From contig CM030705.1 in NCBI GenBank assembly GCA_017979445.1, forward strand, positions 18,183,040 to 18,247,039: DNA of 64,000 nt, given 5' to 3'. This stretch comes from Akebia trifoliata. Its lineage: Eukaryota > Streptophyta > Magnoliopsida > Ranunculales > Lardizabalaceae. Positions within the stretch are counted from its first letter, which is position 1. Each line of letters begins with the position of its first letter. Below the pieces are notes generated by a model that saw nothing but the letters and a program-made list of their open reading frames with translations, ran no database searches and was not told the DNA's origin. This document shows, in pieces, positions 45,382-57,085 of the stretch. Position numbers and translations under genes: made by a program.

Positions 45382-46474
45382 GGCCGTGTTTGTTTGCACT
45401 ATTTTTCAGCACTTATTGCTGAAAAAAATTAAATTCAGCACTTTTGTCAAAATAGCGCGTTTGTTTACTTGTGCTTATTGCTGAAAATAAGTGAAAAAAA
45501 TTCAGCACTATTTTGATGCTGAAAAAAAGTGCTGAAGCGATAAGCACTTCGTGTTTTTCAACACGGACAAGTATGCCCTTTGTTTTTTTGAGCATGGACA
45601 AGTATGCCCTTATTCTTAAAAGGATATTACCTCTTCTATCCTATGAATAAGTATATAAACACCCCACAAATTAATAAACCCACACCATATCTAAATTTTT
45701 TTGTCTTATATGGGTTAAAAGTTTTAGAATGAATTGATTTTTGGTGAGGATGATCTCTACAATGAGGAGATCATTCTCAAAAAAAAATCGGCACATCTTG
45801 AAACTTCTAACCTATCAAAACAAGTTCAAGAACCGTAAATTGTCCCTTTTTTAAAGAAAAACTATTTTTAACGAGTTAGAAGTTTCAAAATAGGCTGATT
45901 TTTGGTGAGGATGATCTCTAGACCATATAAACCATCCTCACTAAAAATTTGCTCATTCCAAAAACTTTAATTCATATAAAACAAAACAAAAAATGACTAT
46001 AGTGTGGGTCGCCCTTATTAATTCATAGGGTGCTTTTATAATTACACATCCTTCATTTTCATCGAAAATTATTCATCCAAAATTAAGTTTTTTTTAAAGT
46101 TGATTTCAAATTTTGGTGACTTGTATGACATTATTATTTTTAATTTGAAATTTGTGGGCTTTTATAAATAGAAATTATTATTTATAAATTGAAGATTTGA
46201 GTATTATTTATTATTTAAAAATAAATTATATTTTAATTTTATAAGAAATAATATATTTTATTGTGTTTGATAATAAATAAGCATTTGAAAGATACAAACA
46301 ATGTATAATATGATTGTAAGGGTAACAAAGACCATTTATCAGTTTCAACAATGTGTAACAAACATGATTCAGCATCTAAACAAACAACTTTTTCAGCACT
46401 TAAATTCAGCACTTATAAGTTTCAGCGCTTAATGCTATTCAGCACTTATTTTTTTCAGTTTAACAAACAGCACC
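45382..46474. mobile_element. PIF/Harbinger-like non-autonomous DNA element
   Basis: 1093 bp with ends GGCCGTGTTTGTTTG and (inverted) GGTGCTGTTTGTTAAAC and TAA on both sides; the empty-site order CACTAACTCTATC is restored when it is removed. Sub-terminal copies of CAGCACTTA(T) occur in both orientations, as transposase-binding repeats would. No coding capacity. A GTGTTTG-type tip with 3-bp TAA duplication fits Harbinger; hAT was the alternative but no 8-bp duplication is seen. Confidence 0.6.
45659..46036. mobile_element. Double-palindrome fold-back element, copy FB5
   Basis: Lies inside the Harbinger-like element. Two sub-palindromes with GGTGAGGATGATCTCTA, and tips ACCCCACAAATTAATAAACC against an inverse ending CTTATTAATTCATAGGGT. 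Tips differ from those of the other copies. Confidence 0.7.
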
Positions 46475-47113
46475 TAACTCTATCTAAAAAGCACTTAAAA
46501 ATATATAAATAGGGGTCTCTACAATCTATTTTCGTATGAAAAAATAAACCCTAAGAAGAGTATGTCAAAAACCTTCCCTAGCCTCCTATAAATCCTAATT
46601 TTGGAGTCCTAACTCCTTATCTAACATCTATACCCCAATTTTAGCTCAAAAAATACCTAGAAGCTCTTTAAAAAATATCCAAAAATCTAGAAATAATCAT
46701 AAAATTTATATCTAAGAAGAAAATACATTGTCTTAGAGATATGAAGTGAATATAGTGATAGAACGAAGCAAGGAGTGCTGTACAATGAGTTATTTTATCA
46801 AATCTGAGAGAACAAAACTATTGCAATCGTAAAGGTAATTTTTTTATTATTTTTTATTATTTAGGTCTTTTTAGCAATGTAGTTTTATTTAGAAATTAGT
46901 ACAAACCGGCGTTTGCCAAGCGGGGTTGGTGCCTAACACCTTCCAACCCCGTAATGTGATCTTCGGACTCAATATTTTTTTTTGTAGTAGATTTATTTCT
47001 TTATTTGTTTCAAGTTGATATTCAGTTTCTTGACAGCAATAACTAGGTGGCGACTCTTAAACCTCAAAGGACAAAAGTAGATCCGTGCACCCCACGGATT
47101 GAGGGCGCTTTCA

Positions 47114-47220
47114 AGTATCAACATTGATCGATTGAGGGAAGATTTGTCCGTTCATTTCTGTAAGGATCAAAGCTCCTTCTATAATTACCTTCTGCACGAT
47201 AAATGGTCCCTCATAGTTTG
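47114..47220 (-). pseudogene. Tat-R pol C-terminal segment between solo LTRs B and C
   Basis: Minus strand reads YEGPFIVQKVIIEGALILTE then MNGQIFPQSINVDT, the chromo-less C-terminal tail typical of plant Tat pol. It is wedged between two solo LTRs of the same family only ~107 bases apart. Confidence 0.8.
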
Positions 47221-48888
47221 TGTAGACACCCCATTTTTGCATCCGCCTGATTAATCAACTCGTCAACCCGATCACAACGGTTCCTAATGATGGATGTTTA
47301 TTCCAATACTCTGTTTGTTACCAGATATGTTTCAGAAATCCGGATGAGGTATCTCGAACTGACAAAATTGTAGAAACCACGCTACACTAGAAAAATATAA
47401 CCCCAAAAGCTTAAAAATCATTATTTTTCAGACTAAAAGAAACTTTACGATAAAATCACTAAAAAATGAATAAATTACCAAAATACCCCTAACCTTAAAA
47501 TATCCCTAGAGCCTACATTACGCTTAGGAAAATCCTCTTGAACACATAAAATAACAAATCGAAATCAAATAAATCATTTCGCCAATTTTCACAGAATTTG
47601 ACAAAATTACAAAAATACCCCTCATAAATTTCATGATCATTTACACAAAAAATTTCATAAATGACACAAATCAATATTTCCATTGAATTCCTTACGAAAA
47701 ATCAATTCTAAAACATCCTAGAATATCAAAAATAGACTTGAAACACAAAAAGTCATCTCCGAGGGTAAAACGGTAATTTCATAATTTTTATAATTAAAAA
47801 TTTTAAAATTAATAAATAAAATATTAAATAATTAAAGTAAAACATTAATAAAATTAATTTAAAAATTTAAACTAAAAAAATCGATCAATCAGGCTCTCAG
47901 GCAAAATTGTTGAGGGTTGCCAAGATATTTCTTCAAGGACCCCTCCATTTGAGGGTCCAAAGAATTAAATATATAATAGAGGGGGATTCTCCAAAAAATT
48001 AAAGTCAATCAAGTAAGACCAAAGTCAAAATTAAAGTCAATTAAGTAAGACTAAAGTCAAAATCTTAAAGTCAATCAAATAAGACCAAAAGTCAAAATCC
48101 TAATAGAGTTCTAATTAAATAATAACTCTATTTAATAGAATTCTAACTAAAATATAATTATACCTAAAATAATTCTAAATAAAATACAACTCTACCTAAA
48201 ACAATTCTACTTAAAATATTACTTTAACTAAAAGAATTCTAATAAAACATTAATTCTATCTAAATCAACCCTTAAAAAAAATCTATAAATAGGGGTCCCC
48301 ACACCCTATTTTCGTATCAAATTATAAATCCTAAGAGAAGTAGGTTAAAAAGCTTCCCTAGCCTCCCACAAATCCTAATTTTGAAGCCTCAACTCTTTAC
48401 CTAACACTCATACTTTGATTTTAGCCTGAAAAACACCTATAAGCCCTTCAAAAACACCCCAAAATCGATAATAAAATTCAAAGAATCCAGATCTAAGGAA
48501 GAGATACCTTCCCTCGGAGATCCGAAATCAGATTTGGAGACAAAACGAAGTAGGAGTACGGTACAAGGAGCAGTTTTATCAAATCTAAGGGAATAAAGTC
48601 GTTACGTTCAAAGGTAAAATCTCTTTTATTTTTTCTATCTAGGTTTTTGTTAGCAATGTAGTTTTATTTGGGATAAGTAGAGACCGACATTGGTTCGGTG
48701 GGGTTGGTGCCTAACACCTTCCAATCCCGTATTGTGATCCCCGGATTCAGTTATTTTTTTAGTAGATTAGTTTCTTTATCCGTTTAAAGTCAGTATTCGG
48801 TTCCTAAACCGTAATAACTAGGTGGCGACTCCCAAACCTCAAAGGTCAAAAGCGGATCCGAGCACCCCGCAGATCGATGATGCTTTCA
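47221..48888 (+). repeat. Solo LTR C with perfect target duplication
   Basis: 1668 bp from TGTAGACACCCCATTTTTGC to GATGCTTTCA, flanked by GTTTG at 47216-47220 and 48889-48893. The interrupted pol frame continues on each side. A solo LTR arises by recombination between the two LTRs of a complete copy. Confidence 0.92.
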
Positions 48889-49880
48889 GTTTGGTAGAAA
48901 TTTTTTTTTAGCGTCTTCTTGGATTGGCAAAATCTTTTTCAAAATAAGGTCTCTTGGCAAGAAATCTCTAGGTTTGATTTTTTTATTATAAACACGAGCT
49001 ATTCATCGTTGATTGATCTATCCGTGATAAATGGTTGCAAGGCATTTTTCTTCAATTAGATTTAACTGGTTGAATCTAGCTTGAACCCATTCTGCCTCAT
49101 CCAACTCTACTTCTTTCAAGATTCGGAGGGAGGGAAACTCAACTTCTATAGGCAAAACTTTTTCCATTCCGTATACTAGTGTGTAAGGAGTTGCCCAGTC
49201 GAAGTTCTAAACGAGGTTCGATGGGCATAAAGTGCAAAAGACAACATATCGTGCTAATTTTTGTATATAACAATCATCTTCTCGATGATCATTTTGAAGT
49301 TCTTGTTAGTAGCCTCAACTATTTTGTGTATCTTGGGTCTGTAAGGTACCGAGTTGTGATGAGTGATCTGGAAGTCCTCACACAACTTTATCATATCCTT
49401 ATTTTTAAATTTTTTGGCATTGTCAGTTACAATTCTGTTGGGAAGCGCATATCGGTAGATATTGTTGTTCTTAACAAACTTCAATACGTTGCTTTTGATG
49501 ACATTGGTGTAGGATGCAGTTTCTACCTACTTAGTGATGTAATCGATAGCAACTAGGATGAAGTGATGCCCATTTGCAGCTTTTAACGAGATCTGCCTGA
49601 TGACATCCATCCCTTAGAGCGAGAAGGGCCAATGAGTGGTCATGTTATGTAATTCTAACAATGGAACATTGATCTTGTTGGCATAAATCTGGCACAGATG
49701 GCAATTGCGAACATGCTGATAGCAGTTACTCTCCATTATTGTCCAATAATACCCCATCCCCATGATCATCTTAAATGACATATGACTATTCATGTGGGGT
49801 CCACAGACTCCGCCATGCATAGTTTCGATTAGTCGTTTTGGTTCTGCTTCTGCTACGCATCGAAGTAGGACTTCATGATG
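48889..49880 (-). pseudogene. Tat-R integrase
   Basis: 49820-49614 holds the HHCC zinc finger (MHGGVCGPHMNSHM..GYYW..CYQHVRNCHLCQ). The core follows: FILVAIDYITK with the first aspartate (about 49575-49545), IVTDNAKKFKN with the second (about 49430) and HNSVPYRPKIHKIVEATNKN with the glutamate (about 49345). 49240-48894 carries the C-terminal part in broken frames. It would insert element cDNA. The usual DNG..F.N has become DNA..F.N and there are several stops. Confidence 0.88.
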
Positions 49881-50470
49881 GAAGAATCAGCCTATCAATT
49901 TCTGAATAGTTATTCGATCATTAGGCATTGTATTCGATGGAAGGATTCGATCTCTAGGGTATGCCTTGATGTCCATGTACCATGATTTTTCTTTGGGTTC
50001 TTCTACTTCAACAGGTAGACAATAGGCCGGCTCATCTTGAATCCCGATCTCAATAGGATTGATGACTTGGTCTTTTGAAATACTGATCATGGAAGTGAGT
50101 ATAGCTAGTGCATTTGCGAATTGATTCTTAACTCTTGGCATGTATGTGAATGAAATCATGTCAAATCTTGAGCTTAAATTCTCGAAATACTCGTGGTAAG
50201 GGATCAATCTCTACTCTTTAGTTTTCTATTCTCCAATCTTATGATAAACTACTAGACTTAAATCTTCGAATACGTCAATTTCATTTACCTCAAGATCTAA
50301 TACTGCTTTCAACCTTGCTATGCATGCTTCATATTCTGCCTCGTTGTTAGAACATTGGAACTTCAATCTAATGGTAATTGGTATGTGGGACCCATCCATT
50401 TTGACCAAGAGTGCTCCTATTCCGTTCCTTTTCTAGTTAGTTGCTCTATCAAAATACATTTTCCAACCTG
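49881..50470 (-). pseudogene. Tat-R second (archaeal-type) RNase H
   Basis: Minus strand: WKMYFDRATN (Gly of YFDGA replaced), then 50408-50226 with IRLKFQCSNNEAEYEACIAR and the DLEVNEIDVFEDLSLVV strand, then 50207-49887 with FDMISFTYMPRVKNQFANALA. The NNEAEYEA block is diagnostic of this domain in Tat elements. It is proposed to act in RNA template degradation or integration along with the first RNase H. Confidence 0.88.
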
Positions 50471-51080
50471 ATTCCTCATCATCGTCCTCAATCTCGATGA
50501 GTAATATGGCGTCGTTGAGGAAGTTTGTCTATAATGGCTTATAGTCAGGAACCAAGTGCTCAATTAAGTGATCGGCAATGGCTTGTCCCTTGATAGCCTT
50601 TTGAGTGACATAGATGATGTCAAACTTGGATAATAATAGTTACCATTTTGCTGTACGACCTGTTAGCGCTTGTTTCTCAAACAGGTACTTCAAGGTCCAT
50701 TCTGGCAATAAACATAGTTGAGTAACTAAGCAAATAATGGCGTAGTCGCTGAGACGTCCATACTAATGCACAACAAGTCTTCTCAAGCGTTGAATATTTT
50801 GTTTCATACTCGATAAATTTCTTGCCGAGATAGTAGATAGCTTGCTTCTTTTGCCCTGATTCATCATGTTACCATAGCACACATCCTATTGACGTTTCTT
50901 GCACTGAGATATACATTAGTAGAGGTTGCCCTAGCGTAAGAGGAACCAAGACTGATATATTGAGCAAATATTGCTTGATATTATCGAAAGCTTCCTAACA
51001 TTTCTTATTTTACTTCTTCGGCGTGTCCTTTCTGAGTAGCTTGAAGACTGGCTCGCAAATAGGTGTAAGTTGAGCGATGA
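50471..51080 (-). pseudogene. Tat-R first RNase H
   Basis: Minus strand gives MYISVQETSIGCVLW (about 50915) and, downstream in shifted frames, the counterpart of AIYYLNKKFTDYE and ITYVTQKAIKGQ seen in Tat-L. Several stops. Confidence 0.8.
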
Positions 51081-52030
51081 ATCAGCTAATGTACAATATT
51101 CTCCCCAAAAATGCCTGAACATCTCTATTTGAAACGGGTACCTTTATCTTGAGGATATATTTGATTTCTACCAAATCTATCTCAATGCCTCTTTTGCTGA
51201 CGATGAATCCCAATAGCATGCCCGATATTGCTCGAAATACACACTTAGCTAGGTTGAACCTTAAATTGTACTTCCTCAACTTGTTAAACAATTTCTTTAA
51301 ATTTACCAGATGATCTTCTTTTATACTAGACTTAGCGATCATGTCGTCTATATAGGCTTCCATTTCCTTATGGATTATGTCGTAAAATAATGCAGTCATT
51401 GCACGTTGGTAAGTCGTCCATGCGTCTTTAACCTGAATGTCATGACTTTGTAGTGAAAGGTGCCCCAAGGTGTGATGAATACTATCTTCTTCTATCATTT
51501 TTTTTCTAGTTATAGCCTGATAACTCATCCATGAATGAGAACATGCCATGCCTTGTTGTATTATCGATTAGAGTGTCGATGTGTGGTAGTGAGAAATCAT
51601 CCTTAGAACTAGCTTTATACATGTCCCAGTAGTCAACACACATGCATACCTTCCAATCTTTCTTGGGTACCAGGACGATGTTAACTAGCTACTTGGGGTA
51701 CGTTGAGACTACAAGGAATCATGTTTGGAATTGCTTTGTGATCTCATCCTTGACCTTGAGATCCATTTTGGCTTCAATATTCTCAATTTTTTATTGATCC
51801 ACTTGCTTCAGAAAGTAATTGGTAGTTTATAGATGACAAGATCTGTTTCTAACCCAAGCATATCTCTGTATGACCATGCAAAGATGTTTTGATAATTTTG
51901 TAAGATTCGATCATTTCTTCCTTTTGTTGTTGTGCTAGTAAGGCTTCGATCTTGATGATTTGTGGGTCCTCTTAGTACTAAGATTGATTGAATTTGTTTC
52001 CTCAATGTCTGGCTAAACACATTTCTTGTG
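51081..52030 (-). pseudogene. Tat-R reverse transcriptase
   Basis: 52020-51808 reads NYQNIFAWSYRDMLGLETDL; 51549-51082 reads DAWTTYQRAMTALFYDIIHK and the catalytic box AYIDDMIAKS, intact here in contrast to YVDN in Tat-L, then KCVFRAISGMLLGFIVSKRG and VQAFLGRI. The segment between (51807-51550) is recognisable only in other frames. Known role: DNA synthesis from element RNA. Frameshifts make it inactive. Confidence 0.88.
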
Positions 52031-52159
52031 ATGTTCTACCAAGTATTTGATTTATTTAGGTGAATATTTCATTTCGTCCTCAGACTCTTCTTCGATCCCT
52101 ATGAGGTCAAAGTCAAGTTCGAAATTAAAATCATACTCATCATTTTCAAATTCCGTTAT

Positions 52160-52460
52160 ATCTAGATACTAATTTGATCGAAACAAATATCTTGAAAACT
52201 CTTTTTTTTATTTTTGGAAAATATTTATTTTTTTGTCATTTTTTTATTTTTTTCTTGTGAAATATTTTTGATTTTTGAGGAATATTTATTTTTTTGTTAT
52301 TTTTTGAATATCTGAAATAAGAAGAACAATCATGTAAATTCATTAGTAAAAATAGAGAGCCCTCAAAATAGTCTTTGCCTGAAGACGAGGGCTCGTTATA
52401 GTCATCGAGTAACTTAGATTTGTCTAGCGACATTTTTTTTGAAGCCAGCAATCTCAAGGG
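52160..52460 (-). other. Tat-R A-rich spacer between protease and RT
   Basis: Counterpart of 2758-3032. The frame at 52457-52236 (YFEGSLFLLMNLHDCSSYFR) runs up to TTATTTCAG and then into A-rich sequence. The conservation of this layout in two diverged copies argues for function, possibly an intron. Confidence 0.45.
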
Positions 52461-52948
52461 TTAAAGGAAATTCTTCCCAGTTGTTCAAGACTTCCCCTTC
52501 TCTGATGGGGCAAATGAAGTGGGAAAGTAGTTCCTTTAGTGGTTCGGAGATGACCATTACCTCTGGCTAAATGTTGTTAGAGTTGGGCATAATCCCTCCC
52601 AAGCCTTGTAGGTTGATGACTGATGCCCAATCGATACTAATGGGGAAACGTAATTGATTTCTTTCACTTACAACAATTTTCACTTTTGAAGGTTCTCGTG
52701 TTGCATCTGGTAGACTTTCGTTAGAATCCCCGTTTAATAGGACATCAATGCCTTCCATGAAGGATGGTCGGGACTCAACAATTGAGTATTCTTGAATGTG
52801 CTTGGGGTTTGAAACTTACTATTCTTGGTTTTCGGATTGGCCTTGTTAGCAATGGCTCTAATAAGCTATTGGGTCTAGCTTAAAATTTTGGAAAGTTGAC
52901 GCAGATATGAAGAACTTTGCCCAGATTCTAGACATTTGGTTCTCGATT

Positions 52949-53758
52949 TTACTTTTTTGCTAGTCGAAGTTCTCTCTTTTTAGCGTTCATATTTGATATA
53001 TCCTTTTTCGTAAGCCTGAACCCCAAATCGAAATAAGGAGTGTGTTTCTTCGATTCGACTAGCGTGGATTTTCTTTTTCTTCTTGGTCCTAACCCTTTCT
53101 TGGGTCGGTAACTTGTTTTCTTCAAAACCCGTCTGATTATCAGATTTGCCTTTGACAATTCTATTTTTACCTTCTCTTTTCCTTGTTTGACATGATTAAT
53201 GATAGCAAATTGGTAGGAATGGTACAATGCCTTGTCTTTCGTCATTTCTATGTCAATAAAAAGAACGTCCGGACCTTTCTCAACTGGGATCAGGTTCTCT
53301 GCTATGACGAATATCATCCTCTGCCCCATGATAAAGTTGACTCTTTGGTGCAAAGAGGAAGCTACTACCCCAGCAATATGGATCCATGGCTTGCCCAATA
53401 ACAAGTTGAATGTCGTTGATATTTCTATGACCTCGAATGTTATTTTGAACGTACAAGGGCCTATAGTGATTGATAGGTTTACTTTTCCCAAAGAATCTCT
53501 TCTTGAACTATCAAAACCTCAGATAACTTTATTATTGGATTTGACATGCGACTAGTCAGCATTGAGTTTGTGGAAGGTTTCAAGATGACAGACATTGAGA
53601 GCTGAGCTATTGTTGATTAATACCCTAGCAACCATCATGCCCTTGCACATGACCATGATATTTAATGGCTCGACGTGTCCCCATTCCTCTGGTACCAATT
53701 CACTTTTTGTGAAAACAATGGGATTAGGAGCCATGATCTGATCAATTATCTGTTCCAA
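52949..53758 (-). pseudogene. Tat-R aspartic protease with G-patch-like tail
   Basis: 53758-53552 reads EPLNIMVMCKGMMVARVLIN then NSSALNV: the catalytic aspartate position is asparagine (IDNGS in Tat-L). 53491-52949 continues SITIGPCTFKITFEVIEIST and FNLLLGKPWIH, then KTSYRPKKGLGPRRKRKS, the G-patch-like motif, partly degraded. Confidence 0.85.
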
Positions 53759-54435
53759 CTATGTTGTCGAAGTGGTCATAGGTACATGTGATTTTTTCAA
53801 GACTCTTAATAGTACTTCTTGGTGTTCTTCTAATTTTTGTAACAGACCCAGAATGCTAATCTGAGTCAGTTTCTTGTTCAATTGGTCCATTATATTATGC
53901 TCACTCTTGCAAATAAGCTTAATGAAATCTACTGCCTTTTTATCCAACACTTTTTCCTTTTTTTATTCTTTGTAGTCTTCATTCATCTTGTCCTTCCCCT
54001 TTTTCTTTTTTTTTTCTCCTCATCTACTATTTATTTTACTGCTTCTTTTGTCTCTTTTCTAATGCTTACCCCTTTTACCAGTACTTTCTAGCACCTCCCT
54101 ACTTTTGTTATGTGACCAATATCGACCGCCATCGCTTTTTTCACTGTCTCGTAGCTTCATGGGACTGCTTGGTTAGAACTATATGGGAATGGTTTTGGTG
54201 AGAGTATGATTATCGAGGATGGGTTATGTTTTACATTGAGGATAAGGGGTGGTGGTTATGATTTGGATGTCGTGGTAGTGGGTGGAACTACTTGAAGAGT
54301 TGATGGAGTATAAAGAATGATGAGTGGTGGTCGTGAAGATGAGGTGTAAGTTATATGAAGGGACGATTGGATTGAATTTTGAGGATTTGGCAATTTACAG
54401 GGTATAATAAGAGGTGATCGAGTAGCAGTATTGGG
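53759..54435 (-). pseudogene. Tat-R gag, 3' part
   Basis: 53950-53759 and 54447-54256 match Tat-L gag 1250-1440 and 700-900 (for example RPPLIILYTPSTLQ and KAVDFIKLICKSEHNIMDQL). The Sirevirus-like element interrupts it at 54436. Confidence 0.75.
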
Positions 54436-56423
54436 TGTAAGTTCCATGTTTTGTCAATCCCGAGACACATGTTGAGTGTCGGATCGATTTGCCATTGAAG
54501 ACATATGAAGACTCCGTTAAAGCTGCTCAACCGTACGTGCCTCGACAAAAAGCTTCCATGTGTGTGCACAAAGCCTAAGAGGTAATGAGACTACCTAATA
54601 CCATTTTCCAACACTTAGATGATTGATAGGTCGACCCGTTGTAATTAGGAAAACTCTTTCCTCGACCCGTTCGCTCATCAGACCTTTTGGGAATCGAATA
54701 TGGACATAGAGGGGACATTAAAGATTTGACCACCCTAAAACCATTTTCAGTCATTGGTGTTTTATAGGTGTCATTATATAGGTAAAATCTAGCACACCTT
54801 CGAACCGTTTCGACGTCGGACTTCCCGAAAGATCGTTTTGACCAAAAATGATAAAAAGGGTATTTTGGTCATTTTATCTATTTGATCATGGCCCACCCCT
54901 TGGTGTCAATTTGGGGATGTTCTAAATAGTGATATCTATCAGCTCCCCGAATGGCATACAAATCGGAGCTACCATTTGAAAGTTATGGTCAAAACACTCT
55001 GCGGGGGCATTTTGGTAATTTACTGATGTGCCTTACTTGTGGCTGACGGTGCCACCGACAGTCCTGAAGGTGCCACCGACAGCAAGCGCTCAAACGGTCA
55101 TATTTATGACCGTTGAGCTACGAATTTGCTCTCTTCTCATATATAACAACTCCAACTCTTTCATTTGGGTGGGTTGAAGCTTGAGAGAAGTAAACCCTCA
55201 ATTTCTACATACTTTTAACCCTCTCTCTAGCCATGGAAGGGCTCAAACTTCATTGAAAATCCTTTTGACCCTTAGCCCTTCCTTTGGATCAATCCTAGAG
55301 AAGATTGCCTCTCCTCTCTCCACATTTTGAGAGTCTTCTCTACTTTCATGAGAGTCTAACTTAGGTGAATCCTTCAACATTCCTAGACTTCTCATTTGAT
55401 CCCTCTCCGCCCATCAAACGTCACCTTGCACACACATTGGTACATTCATAGAGCAAGGAGCAAAAAGGAGATGATGGTAGGAGTAATTACAAGTAGCTGA
55501 CAAACTCGAAAGCTTGATTGGAAGATCCAACCGTCGAGACGTACTTGTAAGCTCAAGGACTCCAAGAACTCAAGATCTCCATTGACAAATCTTTTGAAGT
55601 TGAGTGAGTCTTTGATTTTGTCTTTAATTTTAAAAATATATGTATGTGGTTACTTGGTTCAGCCCTCAAAAACCAAGCTCTTGATTAGAATCGAGGATTC
55701 TTGACAAGAGTAGAGGTTTGTGAGTTTCCGAGGAACAAAACTCACAATTTCGAGAGAATGCGTTATCTCGATCTTAAGGTTTTAGAATTTAGCCTATGTA
55801 TAAAAATTCTATGTAAAAGGTTTGAGGTGAACCATAAACCCCTTTGATAGTGAACACCAAGTTCCTAGGTAGGAATCTTGAGAGTGGATGTAGGCACGTT
55901 GCCGAACCACTATAAAATGCTTGTCTCGTGTTTGTGAAAATGCTTCTATTAGTTTATACTTAGATGAATGTATGCTATGAATGAATACTATGCTAAGTAT
56001 GTCATACGATGAATGTTTATATTCTAAGAAAATTTCAATTGCATTACAAACTAGAGACTTTCCATAAGAATGGATGTAAGCACATTGTCAATCCATTAGA
56101 TGACGTATGTTTTGTGCATGTGTTTATAATTCTGCAATTTACACTTGAATGTTTTGAATGTCATGCGATGCCATAAAATACCGAATAGGTAAATCGTATA
56201 TGAATGTGTCATTGAATGACATGATTAAATGAATGATTAAATTTCAAGTGTATTTCATTAAATGCATCTTAGAGACATAAGTGCCAAATCGAGGCTAGGT
56301 GAATGACTTAGAACACATAGTCAAATTATCAATCTAAGTTAAAATTGGATAAATCGAAAGAAATTTTAATTATCCTATTCACCCCCCTCTAGGACTAGAT
56401 ATGGTACGAAGCACGTATTTTCA
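54436..56423 (+). repeat. Sirevirus-like 5' LTR (1988 bp)
   Basis: TGTAAGTTCCATGTTTTGTC to CACGTATTTTCA. Contains palindromes at 55045-55112 and a TATA-like box after them. Confidence 0.95.
55041..55150 (+). promoter_or_regulatory. Palindromes and TATA-like box in the LTR
   Basis: Two CGGTGCCACCGAC-type words and an imperfect stem AACGGTCATA/TTTATGACCGTT (about 55094-55116) come just before CATATATAAC (about 55138-55147). The arrangement suggests an LTR promoter. The same block recurs at about 62058-62165 in the 3' LTR. Confidence 0.6.
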
Positions 56424-56425
56424 AT

Positions 56426-56437
56426 TGGTATCAGAGC
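56426..56437 (+). other. Sirevirus-like primer-binding site
   Basis: TGGTATCAGAGC two bases after the 5' LTR, complementary to the initiator methionine tRNA end. Confidence 0.92.
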
Positions 56438-57085
56438 GGGTTACTCTTAATAGGCTTAACATCCTAGAGTTGATCCCAAGTCTTTGAACCATATCTAAGT
56501 CTGTCAATGGTCATCCTCTAGACCTCCATCCATCCATCAGCTCCGTTATGCATATATGTAAATGAGGATTATGATCTTCATCAATTCCCTTGAGTTGTGA
56601 TTTTTGATTCTTAGTAGAGGAAGGGTATGAGCCACCCAAACAATTAAAAATCGATATTTGTCATGATATGTGAATACTAAATTCTATACACGTTGGCATT
56701 GCCCCAAGTGAACTCAAACATATTGTCACATATCGACCGGCTAAACAAGCTTGGCTTCCTTAGAAACCTACGTTGTCAAAACTTCAAACTTCGAATGTTT
56801 ACAAATTGTTTTGAGAACATTAGGATGGAATAAAACAATTTTGTCTGAGAACTTTATGTAAAACTTAAAGACTGTTGTATTTCCATGTACTTCCTAAGAT
56901 AGCTTGTTCCGGAAGGAAGAATTTATATGAAAATTCTTAGGTCCCTTCCTAGGAGGTTTGGTCCTATTGCGACCTCGAATATAATTCCGAGATGTGAACC
57001 ATGAGTATTGAAGAACTCATTGGTTTGCTCACCATGGTTAAGTTCCATCTTGAAGTCCTCCCTAAAAGGGGTAGACGGTGGTCCT
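56438..57085 (+). other. Leader after the primer-binding site
   Basis: No clear reading frame. A normal gag start was not recognised. Confidence 0.5.

Larger units (their letters stand above)
44473..47113 (+). repeat. Solo LTR B, carrying a DNA element
   Basis: Opens TGTAGACACCCCATTTTTGC, closes GGGCGCTTTCA, same family as A and C. Length 2641 bp, of which 1096 bp are the insertion at 45382 plus its TAA duplication. Flanks AATAT and AGTAT agree at four of five bases. It splits the pol end exactly between INVDT and VKKYY. Confidence 0.85.

Noticed and set aside
45382..46474. hAT element
   Set aside because: The GTGTTTG-like tip could suggest hAT, but no 8-bp duplication is present and TAA on both sides restores the empty site.
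56426..56437. tRNA gene
   Set aside because: The match to initiator tRNA is the 12-base primer-binding site only.
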